A stretch of 64,000 nt of DNA from DASSNU01 sp035701265 (lineage in GTDB: Bacteria > Gemmatimonadota > Gemmatimonadetes > Gemmatimonadales > Gemmatimonadaceae): positions 62,001 through 126,000 of the forward strand of contig DASSNU010000010.1 of assembly GCA_035701265.1 (NCBI GenBank), written 5' to 3'. Made by a program: the position numbers and the translations under genes. Position 1 is the first letter of the stretch, and each line of letters starts with the position of its first letter. Of the stretch, positions 32,718 to 40,914 are shown one piece after another. A model generated the notes under the pieces. The model was not told where the DNA came from and made no database searches. It saw only the letters and a program-made list of their open reading frames with translations.

Positions 32718-34067
32718 TCAGGGGAGGAGCGGAGCTCCGCCGCCGCTGTCGCTCTCCGCGCGTGCGGCGCCGCTGCGCGCGTCGTCCGCGGAGACGCCGG
32801 ACGCGGCGGCCGGTGACTCCGGCTCGAGCGCGGACAGTGTGTAGCGGCTGCCCGGATTCCACAGTACCCAGCTCGTGATGCCGTTGTCGTAACCGGCACG
32901 GATCTGCGCGCGAACCTGCGCCGCCCCGTAGCGCGGCGCGCCGAGAGTGAAATCCTGGTACCACGGCACGACACGCGCGGCGCCGACGATCCCCTCGCTC
33001 CGCTCGCGTGCGTCCCGCAGGCCGTGGTCGATCACCTCGTACGGATGCGCGTTTGGATTGCCCAGATGATAGCTGCCCGGCGCGTAGTGCGACGGATACA
33101 TCATCGGGAGCACGACGTCCACCGCGTCCACGAACATCTCCCACCGCTGCCCGATCCCCATGTCCGTGGTATCGGACGTGGTGAGACCGAAAACGTCCGC
33201 GGTCACCGGCACGCCCAGCGGACGCAGCCAGGCGCGCACCGAGCGCAGCTGCTCGCGGATCACCTCCGCGCGCGTGCGCCCCGCGGCGAGCGGAAAGACG
33301 GCCTCGCGCCGGATGGCATCATCGTCGGGAAATCGCACGTAGTCGAACTGGACCTCGCTGAAGCCGAGCGACACCGCCTCGCAGGCGAGCGCGGTGGCGT
33401 AGCGCCAGACCTGAGGGTGATGCGGATCGAGCCACGGCTTGCCGTGATCGTCCAGCCACGGCGCGCTCGGGTCCGCCCGCTTGCGAATGGCCCACTCCGT
33501 ATGGTGCTCGGCAAGGAGCGGATCCTTGGCGACGACGATGCGCGCGACCGGATAGATCCCGTACGTGCGCATCGTGTCGAGCACGGCGCGCATGCGCTCC
33601 AGGCGCATCGGCAGCACCGTGTCGGCGCCGATCTCGTGCGCGAGCGGAACGCGCGATGGGTAGAGCACGAGCCCGCGATCGTCCTTCACGTCGATCACGA
33701 GCGTGTTGATCTCGGTGCGGCGCGCGACGTCGATCAGCTCCCACATCCGGTGCCCGATCGCTGCCCACCGATTCACGTACAGCCCGCGCACGGAGCGCGG
33801 CGTGGGAACGAGCGCAGGAAGCGGGCGCAGGAGCGAATCGGGCGGCGCGACGGTGTCGGGCGAGGGCGTGCAGATGGCCGGCGGCGGGCCCGGGGTGAAC
33901 GGACGGCGAGGGGGAGCGGTGCGCTCGTGTGCGCTGTCCGCTGCCGCGGCGCGCTGCCGGGCGCTGTCCTGGCGCGGCACCCCTTGCGCGTCAGGCGCGG
34001 CGAGGCCCACGAGTGACGCCGCCAGGAGCAGGAGGACAGTGGGGGCAAGCGGCAACGGGCGGGTCAT
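32718..34067 (-). CDS. Putative glycoside hydrolase, DUF4015 family, exported
   Basis: 449 aa. Signal peptide (PLAPTVLLLLAASLVGLAAP), Pro-rich linker to about residue 85, then a TIM-barrel-type domain. Family-typical stretches: VRGLYVNRWAAIGHRMWELI, INTLVIDVKDDRGLVLYPS, VARIVVAKDPLLAEHHTEWA, SEVQFDYVRFPDD and DAVDVVLPMMYPSHYAPGSY. Acidic residues at the barrel ends (DVKDDRG, FDYVRFPDD) are the likely catalytic site. Members are annotated as putative glycosidases without a fixed substrate. The C-terminal ~35 residues are Ala/Ser-rich. The start ATG lies 6 bases after TAGATT, suggesting leaderless translation. Confidence 0.88.
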   Translation of the reverse strand: MTRPLPLAPTVLLLLAASLVGLAAPDAQGVPRQDSARQRAAAADSAHERTAPPRRPFTPGPPPAICTPSPDTVAPPDSLLRPLPALVPTPRSVRGLYVNRWAAIGHRMWELIDVARRTEINTLVIDVKDDRGLVLYPSRVPLAHEIGADTVLPMRLERMRAVLDTMRTYGIYPVARIVVAKDPLLAEHHTEWAIRKRADPSAPWLDDHGKPWLDPHHPQVWRYATALACEAVSLGFSEVQFDYVRFPDDDAIRREAVFPLAAGRTRAEVIREQLRSVRAWLRPLGVPVTADVFGLTTSDTTDMGIGQRWEMFVDAVDVVLPMMYPSHYAPGSYHLGNPNAHPYEVIDHGLRDARERSEGIVGAARVVPWYQDFTLGAPRYGAAQVRAQIRAGYDNGITSWVLWNPGSRYTLSALEPESPAAASGVSADDARSGAARAESDSGGGAPLLP

Positions 34068-34079
34068 CTCCGGAATCTA
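34068..34079 (-). promoter_or_regulatory. Predicted leaderless -10 box for the DUF4015 gene
   Basis: TAGATT (34079-34074 on the minus strand) ends 6 bases before ATG 34067. The spacer CCGGAG doubles as a weak purine run but is too close to act as a normal ribosome site. No convincing -35. Confidence 0.45.
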
Positions 34080-34158
34080 ACAGGCATGGATCGTGCAGCC
34101 GATTTCGCCCCGATCTCCCGGCCCGCCACAGCCACGCCCGCCACCACCTCTCACCCAC

Positions 34159-34491
34159 ATGCACCGCCAGCCGCACGCTCTCCCAACCGAGATGGAAGAG
34201 GACGAGGCCGAGCTCCTGCGGATGATCCGCAGTCGCTCACCGCTGCGACAGCTCAACGATCCGGATGTGCACGCGGCCGTGGAGCGCTACGCAGGATGCG
34301 CGCGCCGGCTGGGCCTTCCGCCGGAGCAACTGCTGGTGGCGCTCAAGCAACTCCTGCGCACGCGCGCATTGCACGACGTGGGCGACTGGTATCGCACCGT
34401 CCTATCCGACCGCATCATCGTGTGGGCCATCGAGGGGTTCTACCGGATGGACTGCGCATCCGCGGAGCACTTCGAGGGGGAGGACAGCTAG
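34159..34491 (+). CDS. Small hypothetical protein
   Basis: 110 aa if started at ATG 34159 (ATG 34192, MEEDEAELLRMI, and GTG 34093 are in frame). Mostly helical and acidic: RSPLRQLNDPDVHAAVERYA, RRLGLPPEQLLVALKQLLRT and VLSDRIIVWAIEGFYRMDCA. I recognise no family. The size, the (L/M)PPEQ(L/V)LVALK-type helix and the final YRMD segment recur, to my knowledge, in short conserved proteins of Gemmatimonadota. Convergent with gvpA; not obviously part of the gas vesicle operon. Confidence 0.65.
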   Translation: MHRQPHALPTEMEEDEAELLRMIRSRSPLRQLNDPDVHAAVERYAGCARRLGLPPEQLLVALKQLLRTRALHDVGDWYRTVLSDRIIVWAIEGFYRMDCASAEHFEGEDS

Positions 34492-34524
34492 CCGCACCGC
34501 GACCGCGCGTCCCGGCGGGTGCGG

Positions 34525-34548
34525 AGCGCGTGGTCCTCCACGTGCGCT
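34525..34548. terminator. Hairpin between convergent gvpA and hypothetical gene
   Basis: AGCGCGTGG-TCCT-CCACGTGCGCT folds into a 9-bp stem with a two-base bulge, halfway between the two stop codons. It could end transcription from either side. Confidence 0.45.
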
Positions 34549-34566
34549 GACGACGCTCGCCGACGA

Positions 34567-34869
34567 TCAGGTACGCGTCTCGAGCCGGCGCCGGAGCTCC
34601 GCGTTCTCCGCCAGGATGCGATCCAGATCGGCCTGCATCGACGCCGCCGCCAATTCGCGCGGACGCGCCGCCGGCGCAGTGATGCCGACCGCCTCCGAAT
34701 ACTTCAGATAGGTATCGATCGATGCGACGACGACGCGCGCTTCGACCGTGACCAGATCGATGCCCACCAGGGAGACGCGTACGTACGCGTCGATGACGAT
34801 CCCCTTGTCGAGAACCCGGTCGAGTACGTCAATGAGACTCGAACCACCGGGGGCTCTCTCAACGGCCAT
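34567..34869 (-). CDS. gvpA: Gas vesicle structural protein GvpA
   Basis: 100 aa. The main rib-forming shell protein of gas vesicles. Nearly canonical: SSLIDVLDRVLDKGIVIDAY-VRVSLVGIDLVTVEARVVVASIDTYLKYSEAVG spans the two helices and beta hairpin that line the vesicle wall. The C-terminal tail (about 70-100, AASMQADLDRILAENAELRRRLE) is longer than in classical ~70-aa GvpA and is a predicted coiled coil. Start ATG 34869 has GGGAGAG upstream, 30 bp after the gvpJ stop. It is the last gene of the operon, which is odd for the most abundant component, and no promoter of its own is evident. Confidence 0.95.
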   Translation of the reverse strand: MAVERAPGGSSLIDVLDRVLDKGIVIDAYVRVSLVGIDLVTVEARVVVASIDTYLKYSEAVGITAPAARPRELAAASMQADLDRILAENAELRRRLETRT

Positions 34870-34899
34870 GACTCGGCTCTCCCGCGATGAGGTGCGTGA

Positions 34900-35283
34900 T
34901 CAGCGTGGCTTGCTCTGCCTGCTACGCGCCGGCCGCGCTTCCGATGCGGAAGATGGACCGGCTGCCAATCGCTCGAGTTGCTCCTCCACCCGCTGGAGAC
35001 GCTCCCGTAATTCCATGTTCTCCAGCTCCAGCTGCACATGGTCCGCGGCCGCCGAGTTTCCCGCAAGCAATGGGTCCGTCTTCCACCAGGTGAGACCGAT
35101 CTGCTCCGCCTTGTCGATCGAGCAGACGAGAAGGCGCACCTGGATGGTGAGTAGCTCCACGTTGGCCAGGTTGACGCGGATGTCCCCGGCGATGACGAGC
35201 CCCTTGTCCAGGATCCGGTCGAGGACATCGACCAGGCCCTGGGAGCGCGTCGGCGAGAGGGGCGATGTCGTCAGGTCGGCCAA
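34900..35283 (-). CDS. gvpJ: Gas vesicle protein GvpJ (GvpA-like minor component)
   Basis: 127 aa. Paralogue of GvpA with the J-type core GLVDVLDRILDKGLVIAGDI-RVNLANVELLTIQVRLLVCS and the characteristic IGLTWWKTDP, followed by a coiled coil (HVQLELENMELRERLQRVEE-QLERL) and a basic tail. GvpJ proteins are needed in small amounts to start or cap vesicle assembly. It is 26 bp after the gvpS-gvpK fusion and 30 bp before gvpA. Confidence 0.93.
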   Translation of the reverse strand: MADLTTSPLSPTRSQGLVDVLDRILDKGLVIAGDIRVNLANVELLTIQVRLLVCSIDKAEQIGLTWWKTDPLLAGNSAAADHVQLELENMELRERLQRVEEQLERLAAGPSSASEARPARSRQSKPR

Positions 35284-35309
35284 TGTCCCGTTCGACTCCA
35301 GATCGCGCG

Positions 35310-36002
35310 TTACAACACGTGTCCGAGTGGACCAAGATCGACGTCGAGATCGCTATCCGCAAGACCGAACAACTCCTTCAACTCGCGCATCTTCTCGGCA
35401 AGGCGCGCAAGCGCCGTTCCCATGCGCTCGATCTGTGTATCGGACAGGTCCCCGTCGTCCATCCTGCGCAGCGCCTGGTGCTCCACTACGCGGCGCAGCA
35501 ACTCCACCAGCACCAGCACGATCCTGGCCAGGTCTTTCTGCACGGCGTCCGGATCGATGTCCACGCGCTGCGGAAGGGTGCGTACCACCTGTTCGAGCAT
35601 GGCGTCCGTTGTGGACGCGCCGCCTGTCGCTTCCGCTCCGTGTGCGGTTGCACCCGTACTGCCCACCGCCGGACTCTGGGGCCCAGGTGCGGGCGCAACA
35701 CCGGGTTCCGTCATTCTGGGTGGCGACGCGGCGGGAGCGGATGCGCCCTCTCCCCCACCGCAGCCGCCGGGGAGAGCGCCACCGCGCACGGCGCCGCTCC
35801 CCGCGCGCGCTGCTCCACGGTCGCCGCGCAACGCTTCGCGCGCTGTGGACACGGCGGTGAGCAACGCTCGCAGCTCCAGGTACACCAGGTCCACGCCCGC
35901 CACCGAGAGCATCACGTCCCCTCCCACCACGACGCCGCGGTCGAGGAGACCGTTGATGACATCCACGAGTGATCCGTGCTCTTCCGCGTCCAACGGCTCC
36001 AC
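35310..36002 (-). CDS. Fused GvpS-GvpK gas vesicle protein
   Basis: 230 aa in one uninterrupted frame. Residues 11-60 are a GvpA-family domain of the S type (SLVDVINGLLDRGVVVGGDV, SVAGVDLVYLELRALLTAV). Residues ~61-135 are a Gly/Ala/Pro linker. Residues ~145-215 are GvpK (RVDIDPDAVQKDLARIVLVL, VELLRRVVEHQALRRMDDGD-LSDTQIERMGTALARLAEKM). In other organisms gvpS and gvpK are neighbouring separate genes, so this is a natural fusion. Both are essential minor proteins of vesicle assembly. No stop or frameshift separates the domains; the linker is low-complexity. Placed between gvpL/F and gvpJ, as the separate genes would be. Confidence 0.9.
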   Translation of the reverse strand: MEPLDAEEHGSLVDVINGLLDRGVVVGGDVMLSVAGVDLVYLELRALLTAVSTAREALRGDRGAARAGSGAVRGGALPGGCGGGEGASAPAASPPRMTEPGVAPAPGPQSPAVGSTGATAHGAEATGGASTTDAMLEQVVRTLPQRVDIDPDAVQKDLARIVLVLVELLRRVVEHQALRRMDDGDLSDTQIERMGTALARLAEKMRELKELFGLADSDLDVDLGPLGHVL

Positions 36003-36011
36003 GGCGTCCGC

Positions 36012-36839
36012 TCAGCTGGTGGTGAAGTGGTACGGCGGCCACGGCCCGGTGAACTCCCAGTCGAATCCGCGCTCCGCCTGCGCGGCGCCGAGCGTGCGCA
36101 CCGCGCTCTCGAAGCGCGTGTAGTCCTGCTGGGGAACCAGGAACGCGGCATGGAGCACGAGCGTGCGCGCCGCCGTGCCCGACGCGCCGGGCGGAATGGG
36201 AATCGTTGCCGTCTGCTCGGCTGCAGCCCCGATCACATCGAGCGCTTCGCGCGCGGCGGCGGCGGAGATGCGACGCATCTCCTCGCGCTCGAGCGTGTCC
36301 CGCTTGCGCGCCAGCAGGTAGCGGCGCCCCTCGGACGCGGCGCGGATCTCGGCGGTGAGAGCGCGCAGCGCGTCCGACTGCGTCTCCAACTGCGCGCGCA
36401 GGCGTGCGTCGTCGCGCCACACCTTGATTCCCCACTCGCGGCGTCCCGCCACGCGCTGCAGCGTGGCGGCGAGCGGGCCGGCACGCTCGGCCATGCGCTC
36501 GCGCACGCGTGCGTCGTCGGTGTGGAGCGAGAAGAGCGAGAGCGGCACCACCGGCCCGCGGTCGGCGTACCAGGTGAGCACGCGCTCGTGCGCCACACCG
36601 CGCTCGCCCACCCAATCCAGGTCGCGCAGCCGCTCGTTCAGCCGATCCTCCGCGTATTCGGAAGACGGCACGTCTCCCACGATGCCGGCGAGCGCCCCTG
36701 CGCGCACCAGTCGCACCGCGCCGCCGTCCACGCCGCGCAGGTCCGCCGCGGGATCGGGCGCGTCGCCCGGCGCCACGCCGTAGAGGTACACCAGCGTGCC
36801 GCGCGACTCTTCCGTCGTGAGCGCTGGAGACGTGTTCAT
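36012..36839 (-). CDS. gvpL: Gas vesicle protein GvpL/GvpF (second copy)
   Basis: 275 aa of the GvpL/GvpF family: accessory proteins at the growing vesicle that contact GvpA. Family features: GTLVYLYGVAPGD start, HERVLTWYADRGPVVPLSLF in the middle, EWGIKVWRDDARLRAQLE, and the family-typical end FEWEFTGPWPPYHFTTS-like (DWEFTGPWPPYHFTTS). It is clearly diverged from the other copy at 37248. Positioned between gvpG and the gvpS-gvpK fusion, with a gap of 9 bp to the latter and 12 bp to the former. Confidence 0.93.
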   Translation of the reverse strand: MNTSPALTTEESRGTLVYLYGVAPGDAPDPAADLRGVDGGAVRLVRAGALAGIVGDVPSSEYAEDRLNERLRDLDWVGERGVAHERVLTWYADRGPVVPLSLFSLHTDDARVRERMAERAGPLAATLQRVAGRREWGIKVWRDDARLRAQLETQSDALRALTAEIRAASEGRRYLLARKRDTLEREEMRRISAAAAREALDVIGAAAEQTATIPIPPGASGTAARTLVLHAAFLVPQQDYTRFESAVRTLGAAQAERGFDWEFTGPWPPYHFTTS

Positions 36840-36851
36840 CGTGTCGCGTCG

Positions 36852-37202
36852 CTACGCGTCATCGCTGGAGCCGCGCTCCTCTTCCTCGGCGCCGGCGGAA
36901 GAACTCTCGTCTTCGTCCTGTGCCACGCGCACGGGACCGCCCGAGGTGGGCATGCCGAACTGCTCGCGCCACCGTCGCACCTCGCGCAACCGCGCGACGA
37001 GCTCCGCTTCACGCTCCAGATAGGTGGCCTCGTCGATCTCGTCCATCTCGAGCGCCATCTGCAACTCCAGCAGCTCCGCCTTGATGGGCGTGTCATCCGT
37101 CAGCTCACGCCGCGCCACCTCGTCCACCTTACCGATGGCGAACTCGGTGAGAAACGTGGGGCCGGTGACGGGCCAGAAGAGGAGATGCTTGAGGAGTCCC
37201 AT
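36852..37202 (-). CDS. gvpG: Gas vesicle protein GvpG
   Basis: 116 aa. The core (about 1-85) is standard GvpG: MGLLKHLLFWPVTGPTFLTE-FAIGKVDEVARRELTDDTP and LQMALEMDEIDEATYLEREAELVARLREV. An acidic, Ser/Glu-rich tail of ~30 residues follows (ESSSAGAEEEERGSSDDA). GvpG is a small helical accessory factor needed for vesicle formation, and its gene is usually next to gvpF and gvpL, as here. Confidence 0.93.
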   Translation of the reverse strand: MGLLKHLLFWPVTGPTFLTEFAIGKVDEVARRELTDDTPIKAELLELQMALEMDEIDEATYLEREAELVARLREVRRWREQFGMPTSGGPVRVAQDEDESSSAGAEEEERGSSDDA

Positions 37203-37247
37203 CGCGTCTCGGTGCGCCGCGCGGTTGGTGCCGTCGGCGCGCGCGCC

Positions 37248-38069
37248 TCAGCTCGTGGCCTGCTCGAGCTTGAGCTTGATGTTGACGAAGTTGTACGGCG
37301 GCCAGGGGCCGGTGTACTTGAACGTGAGCACGCCTTCGTAGTCGCGCGAGACGGCCTTGACGCCGTCATCGAACTGCTGCTCCTGTTCGCGATCCACCAG
37401 GAACGCGGCGTTCATGATCATCCGGTCGCCGATCGGCTTGTTGCGGCGCGCGGCCACCGCGTGCGGGCGGAGCGCCTCGAGGATCGCGTTCACGTAGCGC
37501 GCCCCCGCTTCTTCCACCGCCGCCTCGATGCGGCGGCCGAGCTCCATGCGCGTGTAGTACGACGCCCCCTCGCCGGAGCGCTCCAGTTGCTCGCGGAGCC
37601 GGCTGATCTCGGCGTCCTCCTGCGCCAGCGAGGCGATCACCCGATCGCGGTCCCACAGCACCTTGAGACCGAATTCCGTCTTGTCGCGGATCTGCTCCAG
37701 CACCGTATCGAACGTCTGGTACGTGGAGCGCAGGAGCTCGAGTACGTCCTCATCGGTGCGGAAGAGCGTGCCGAAGCTCATCGGGATGGGCGTGTACTCG
37801 CGCATGACGGTCTCGTTCACGAACTCGTGGGCGAGCACGTTCTCGCGCGTGGGGTCGTAGATGCGCAGCGGCGAGTCGCTCACCACCGCAGCCAGCCCGT
37901 TGTGATGGAGCGTGTACACGCGCCCGCGGTGCTCCCCGATGCCGATGTCGCCGAACTCCCGTGGGGCGCTCTCCTTGATGATGCAGTAGACGTACTTCCC
38001 GCCGACCGCGAGCCGGCGATCGGTGGGGGTGACGGGTTCGGTTCCAGCGGACGGGGACGGCTGTGCCAT
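37248..38069 (-). CDS. gvpF: Gas vesicle protein GvpF/GvpL (first copy)
   Basis: 273 aa. GvpF/GvpL family: KYVYCIIKESAPREFGDIGI-GEHRGRVYTL at the N-terminus, HEFVNETVMREYTPIPMSFG, FGLKVLWDRDRVIASLAQE, and the family ending FKYTGPWPPYNFVNIKLKLE. Closest in style to the GvpF/L proteins of proteobacterial and actinobacterial clusters. ATG 38069 begins one base after the stop of the histidine kinase gene, so the two are almost certainly co-transcribed. Confidence 0.94.
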   Translation of the reverse strand: MAQPSPSAGTEPVTPTDRRLAVGGKYVYCIIKESAPREFGDIGIGEHRGRVYTLHHNGLAAVVSDSPLRIYDPTRENVLAHEFVNETVMREYTPIPMSFGTLFRTDEDVLELLRSTYQTFDTVLEQIRDKTEFGLKVLWDRDRVIASLAQEDAEISRLREQLERSGEGASYYTRMELGRRIEAAVEEAGARYVNAILEALRPHAVAARRNKPIGDRMIMNAAFLVDREQEQQFDDGVKAVSRDYEGVLTFKYTGPWPPYNFVNIKLKLEQATS

Positions 38070-38070
38070 G

Positions 38071-40914
38071 CTACCGTGTCCTCATATCGTGCATCATGGT
38101 GGCGGAGGTGTCCGGCCGCGACGGCGCCGGGTCGCGCACCTGCCGAGCGGAAGGTGGACCGGAGCCGTTCAGGGCTGCGGTCTCGGCTGCGGGGAGCTCG
38201 ATCAGGAAGCGCGATCCGTGGCCGGGCGTGCTGTCGACTCGAACGTCACCGTGCATCATGCGCGTGAGCCGCCGCGCGATCGGCAGACCGAGCCCCGTGC
38301 CCCCTACCCTGCGCGTGAGATCCCCTTCGATCTGATAGAACTCGTCGAAAATACGCTCCTGCAGCTCGGGCGCGATACCCGGTCCGGTGTCGCACACCTG
38401 GATGGTGACGCGTCCGTTCTGCTGCCAGTAGCGCACGCCCACGCGTCCCGCGTCGGTGAACTTGACGGCGTTCCCGAGCAGGTTCAGCAGCACCTGCACC
38501 AGTCGCGTGCGGTCGCCGCTCACGGCGATGTCGGCGGGCGCGGTGCACGGCTCGTGCTCCAGCAGCAGCCCCTTGCTCGCCGCCAGCGGCGCCACGTGCG
38601 GCAGGCACTGCTCCACGAGCTCGCGCACGTCCACGCGCTCGAGCGCCAGGTCCAGCGCACCCGATTCGATCTTGGCCAGGTCGAGCACCTGGTTGATGAG
38701 TCCCAGCAGGTGGCGCGACGCGAGCCCCACGCGGCTGAGCATCTCGCGCTGCTGGTCGTTCAGCTCGCCGGTCACTCCCATGGAGAGCAGCTCGGTGTAG
38801 CCGATGATCGCGTTCATCGGCGTCCGCAGCTCGTGGCTCATGACGGCGAGGAACTTGTCCTTGGCGACGGTGGCTTCGCGGAGTTGCTGGTTGATGAGCT
38901 CGAGCGTGTCCGTCTGCTCGCGCAACTGCCGGTTGGTGTGCCGGAGCATCTCCGCGTAGTGCCGCTCATCGGTGACATCACGGAAGACGAGCGCCGCGCC
39001 CGCTGACTCGCCGCTCGGCGTCATGAGCGGCGCCGCCGAGCCGGAGAAGTGCCGCTCGTCCCCCCACGTCGTGCGAGCCACGAACTCCGCGCGGCGCACG
39101 TGCTCTCCGCGCAGCGCCCGGCGCAGCGGGAACTCCTCCGGCGAGAGCGGCCGGCCGTCGATCCCGGCCAGCTGCAGCTTTCCCGGCCACTCATCCAGGG
39201 GGATCTGCGCCAGACCATCTTCCAGCAGCTCTTCGGCGGCGCGGTTGATGCGCTGGACCACGCCGCGCGCGTTCACCATCACTACGCCGTCGGCCATCTG
39301 GTCCACCAGGGTCCGGAAGCGCAGCGCTTCCTGCTGCGCGTCCTTCCGAGCCGCCTCCAGCGAGGCGAACAGCTCGGCCGTGTGCAGCGCGGCAGCCGTG
39401 GTGGTGCCGAGCGCCTGCGCGAAGGCGATCGTCCCCTGGTCGAACGTCCCCGCGTTCGCGTGCAGCTCCCAGGAGGCCACGCCCACCACGTGCCCGCGTA
39501 CGAGGAGTGGCACTGCCAGCGTCGCCACGTCGTGCTCCGCGCCCACATGCCTGCCGAGCCCGGCGTGCGGTCCCTCCGTGCTCTCGCTCGTGACCGGCTC
39601 GCCCGAAGTGACTGCGGCGGAGAGCACGGAGGGGAGGAGTCCCACCGGGACGCGGACCTGGCGGATGTCCTCGGCACGCAGGCGGTCGGTGACCCCGCCC
39701 ATGTCTCGGAAGACGATACGCCGCCGGCCGATCAGGACTTCGCCGTCCTCGTCGAAGGTGTAGAGCGAAGCGACGTCGGCGCCGATACGCTCGGCCACGC
39801 CCCCGAGGAAGAGGTCGACGACATCCTCAGGGTCGAGCGACGTCGAGAGTCGCTGCGCGGCTCGCTGCGCGGCTTCGAGTTGCGCGGCCAGGTTGCGCGC
39901 TTCCTCCGCGCGTCCGCGCGCCAGCGCTTCGGCGTCCTGCAGCTCGGCCGCCTGCCGCGCGAGCCGTCGCGCCAGCTCGCGCGCCTCGCTTTCCGCCGCC
40001 TCGCGCCGCGCGATCTCCTCGACCTGCTGCGCCATCGACACGCGCTGCAGGAGCATCCGTCGGCGCAGACCGAAGAGGACGACGCTGAACAGGAGGCCGA
40101 GCAGGACGCCCACGATGGGGAGGCCAACGCGCGCGAGCTGGTACACCCCCGAATCCAGCGGCGCATACCCGACACGCACCGTCCAGTTGTTGTCCGCCAC
40201 GCGAATCGGCTGATCCACGTACTCCCAGTCGGCCGGGAGAGCGACGTTGGTGATCATCCCGCCCGGGGCGTAGACGGCATACACGCCCGGATTGATGCTC
40301 TCGCGGGCCATCTCGGCGAGCGAGACGCGTACGATGCTCGTCGGGTTGAGCTCCCCGGCAATGACCGCTGCCACCTCCGATGAGTCGGTCCCCTGGAACA
40401 GCGGGGCGAAGACGAACACGCGACGGCCCGCCGGCGTCTCCACTATGCCTGAAGCGGACACGCGCCTCAGCTCCAGCGCCCGGCGGTAGGCGGCAGCGAA
40501 GGAGGTGTCGTCGGGAGCGACGAGCTGCCGCTGCGTGAGCGTCGCGCCGCTGCTCCCGCGCACCACGGTGTCGGAGGCGATCACCGAGATCCCCGACAGC
40601 CCCACCAGATTTTTCGTGACGCTGTCGGCGGCGGCGAGGATCGACGGGCGGGGCACCACGTTCGTGGTGAGCTTCGCCACGCTCAGCGCGCCGATGCGAT
40701 TGCTGATCGTGTTCCCGATCTGATCCGCCAGCGTGGACGCGCGCCGCTCGGCCGCGCTCTCCTTCGGCCGCTGCGACGCGGTGAACTCGCGCTGGACGAA
40801 GTGATTGGCCACCACCACGAGCAGCACGAATCCGAGCATGACGGCCGCGAACAGCCATCGTTCGTGACGCCAGAGCCATCCCTCTTGTGATGCGCGCTCC
40901 TGTGGTTCGGTCAC
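38071..40914 (-). CDS. Membrane histidine kinase with extracytoplasmic sensor, GAF and PAS domains
   Basis: 947 aa. TM1 (about 20-42), an extracytoplasmic double-Cache-like sensor domain (about 45-265), TM2 (about 266-290), a coiled coil (about 300-360), GAF (about 362-520), PAS (about 538-670), HisKA with the phospho-acceptor H-box DKFLAVMSHELRTPMNAIIG, and HATPase_c with N-box LLNLLGNAVKFTDAGRVGV, DTGPGIAP and GGTGLGLPIARRL. No receiver domain is attached. The C-terminal ~35 residues are Pro/Ser-rich. GTG 40914 has GGAGAGAG upstream. Its stop is one base from gvpF, making it the head of the gas vesicle operon. A matching response regulator is not in the window. Confidence 0.93.
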   Translation of the reverse strand: MTEPQERASQEGWLWRHERWLFAAVMLGFVLLVVVANHFVQREFTASQRPKESAAERRASTLADQIGNTISNRIGALSVAKLTTNVVPRPSILAAADSVTKNLVGLSGISVIASDTVVRGSSGATLTQRQLVAPDDTSFAAAYRRALELRRVSASGIVETPAGRRVFVFAPLFQGTDSSEVAAVIAGELNPTSIVRVSLAEMARESINPGVYAVYAPGGMITNVALPADWEYVDQPIRVADNNWTVRVGYAPLDSGVYQLARVGLPIVGVLLGLLFSVVLFGLRRRMLLQRVSMAQQVEEIARREAAESEARELARRLARQAAELQDAEALARGRAEEARNLAAQLEAAQRAAQRLSTSLDPEDVVDLFLGGVAERIGADVASLYTFDEDGEVLIGRRRIVFRDMGGVTDRLRAEDIRQVRVPVGLLPSVLSAAVTSGEPVTSESTEGPHAGLGRHVGAEHDVATLAVPLLVRGHVVGVASWELHANAGTFDQGTIAFAQALGTTTAAALHTAELFASLEAARKDAQQEALRFRTLVDQMADGVVMVNARGVVQRINRAAEELLEDGLAQIPLDEWPGKLQLAGIDGRPLSPEEFPLRRALRGEHVRRAEFVARTTWGDERHFSGSAAPLMTPSGESAGAALVFRDVTDERHYAEMLRHTNRQLREQTDTLELINQQLREATVAKDKFLAVMSHELRTPMNAIIGYTELLSMGVTGELNDQQREMLSRVGLASRHLLGLINQVLDLAKIESGALDLALERVDVRELVEQCLPHVAPLAASKGLLLEHEPCTAPADIAVSGDRTRLVQVLLNLLGNAVKFTDAGRVGVRYWQQNGRVTIQVCDTGPGIAPELQERIFDEFYQIEGDLTRRVGGTGLGLPIARRLTRMMHGDVRVDSTPGHGSRFLIELPAAETAALNGSGPPSARQVRDPAPSRPDTSATMMHDMRTR

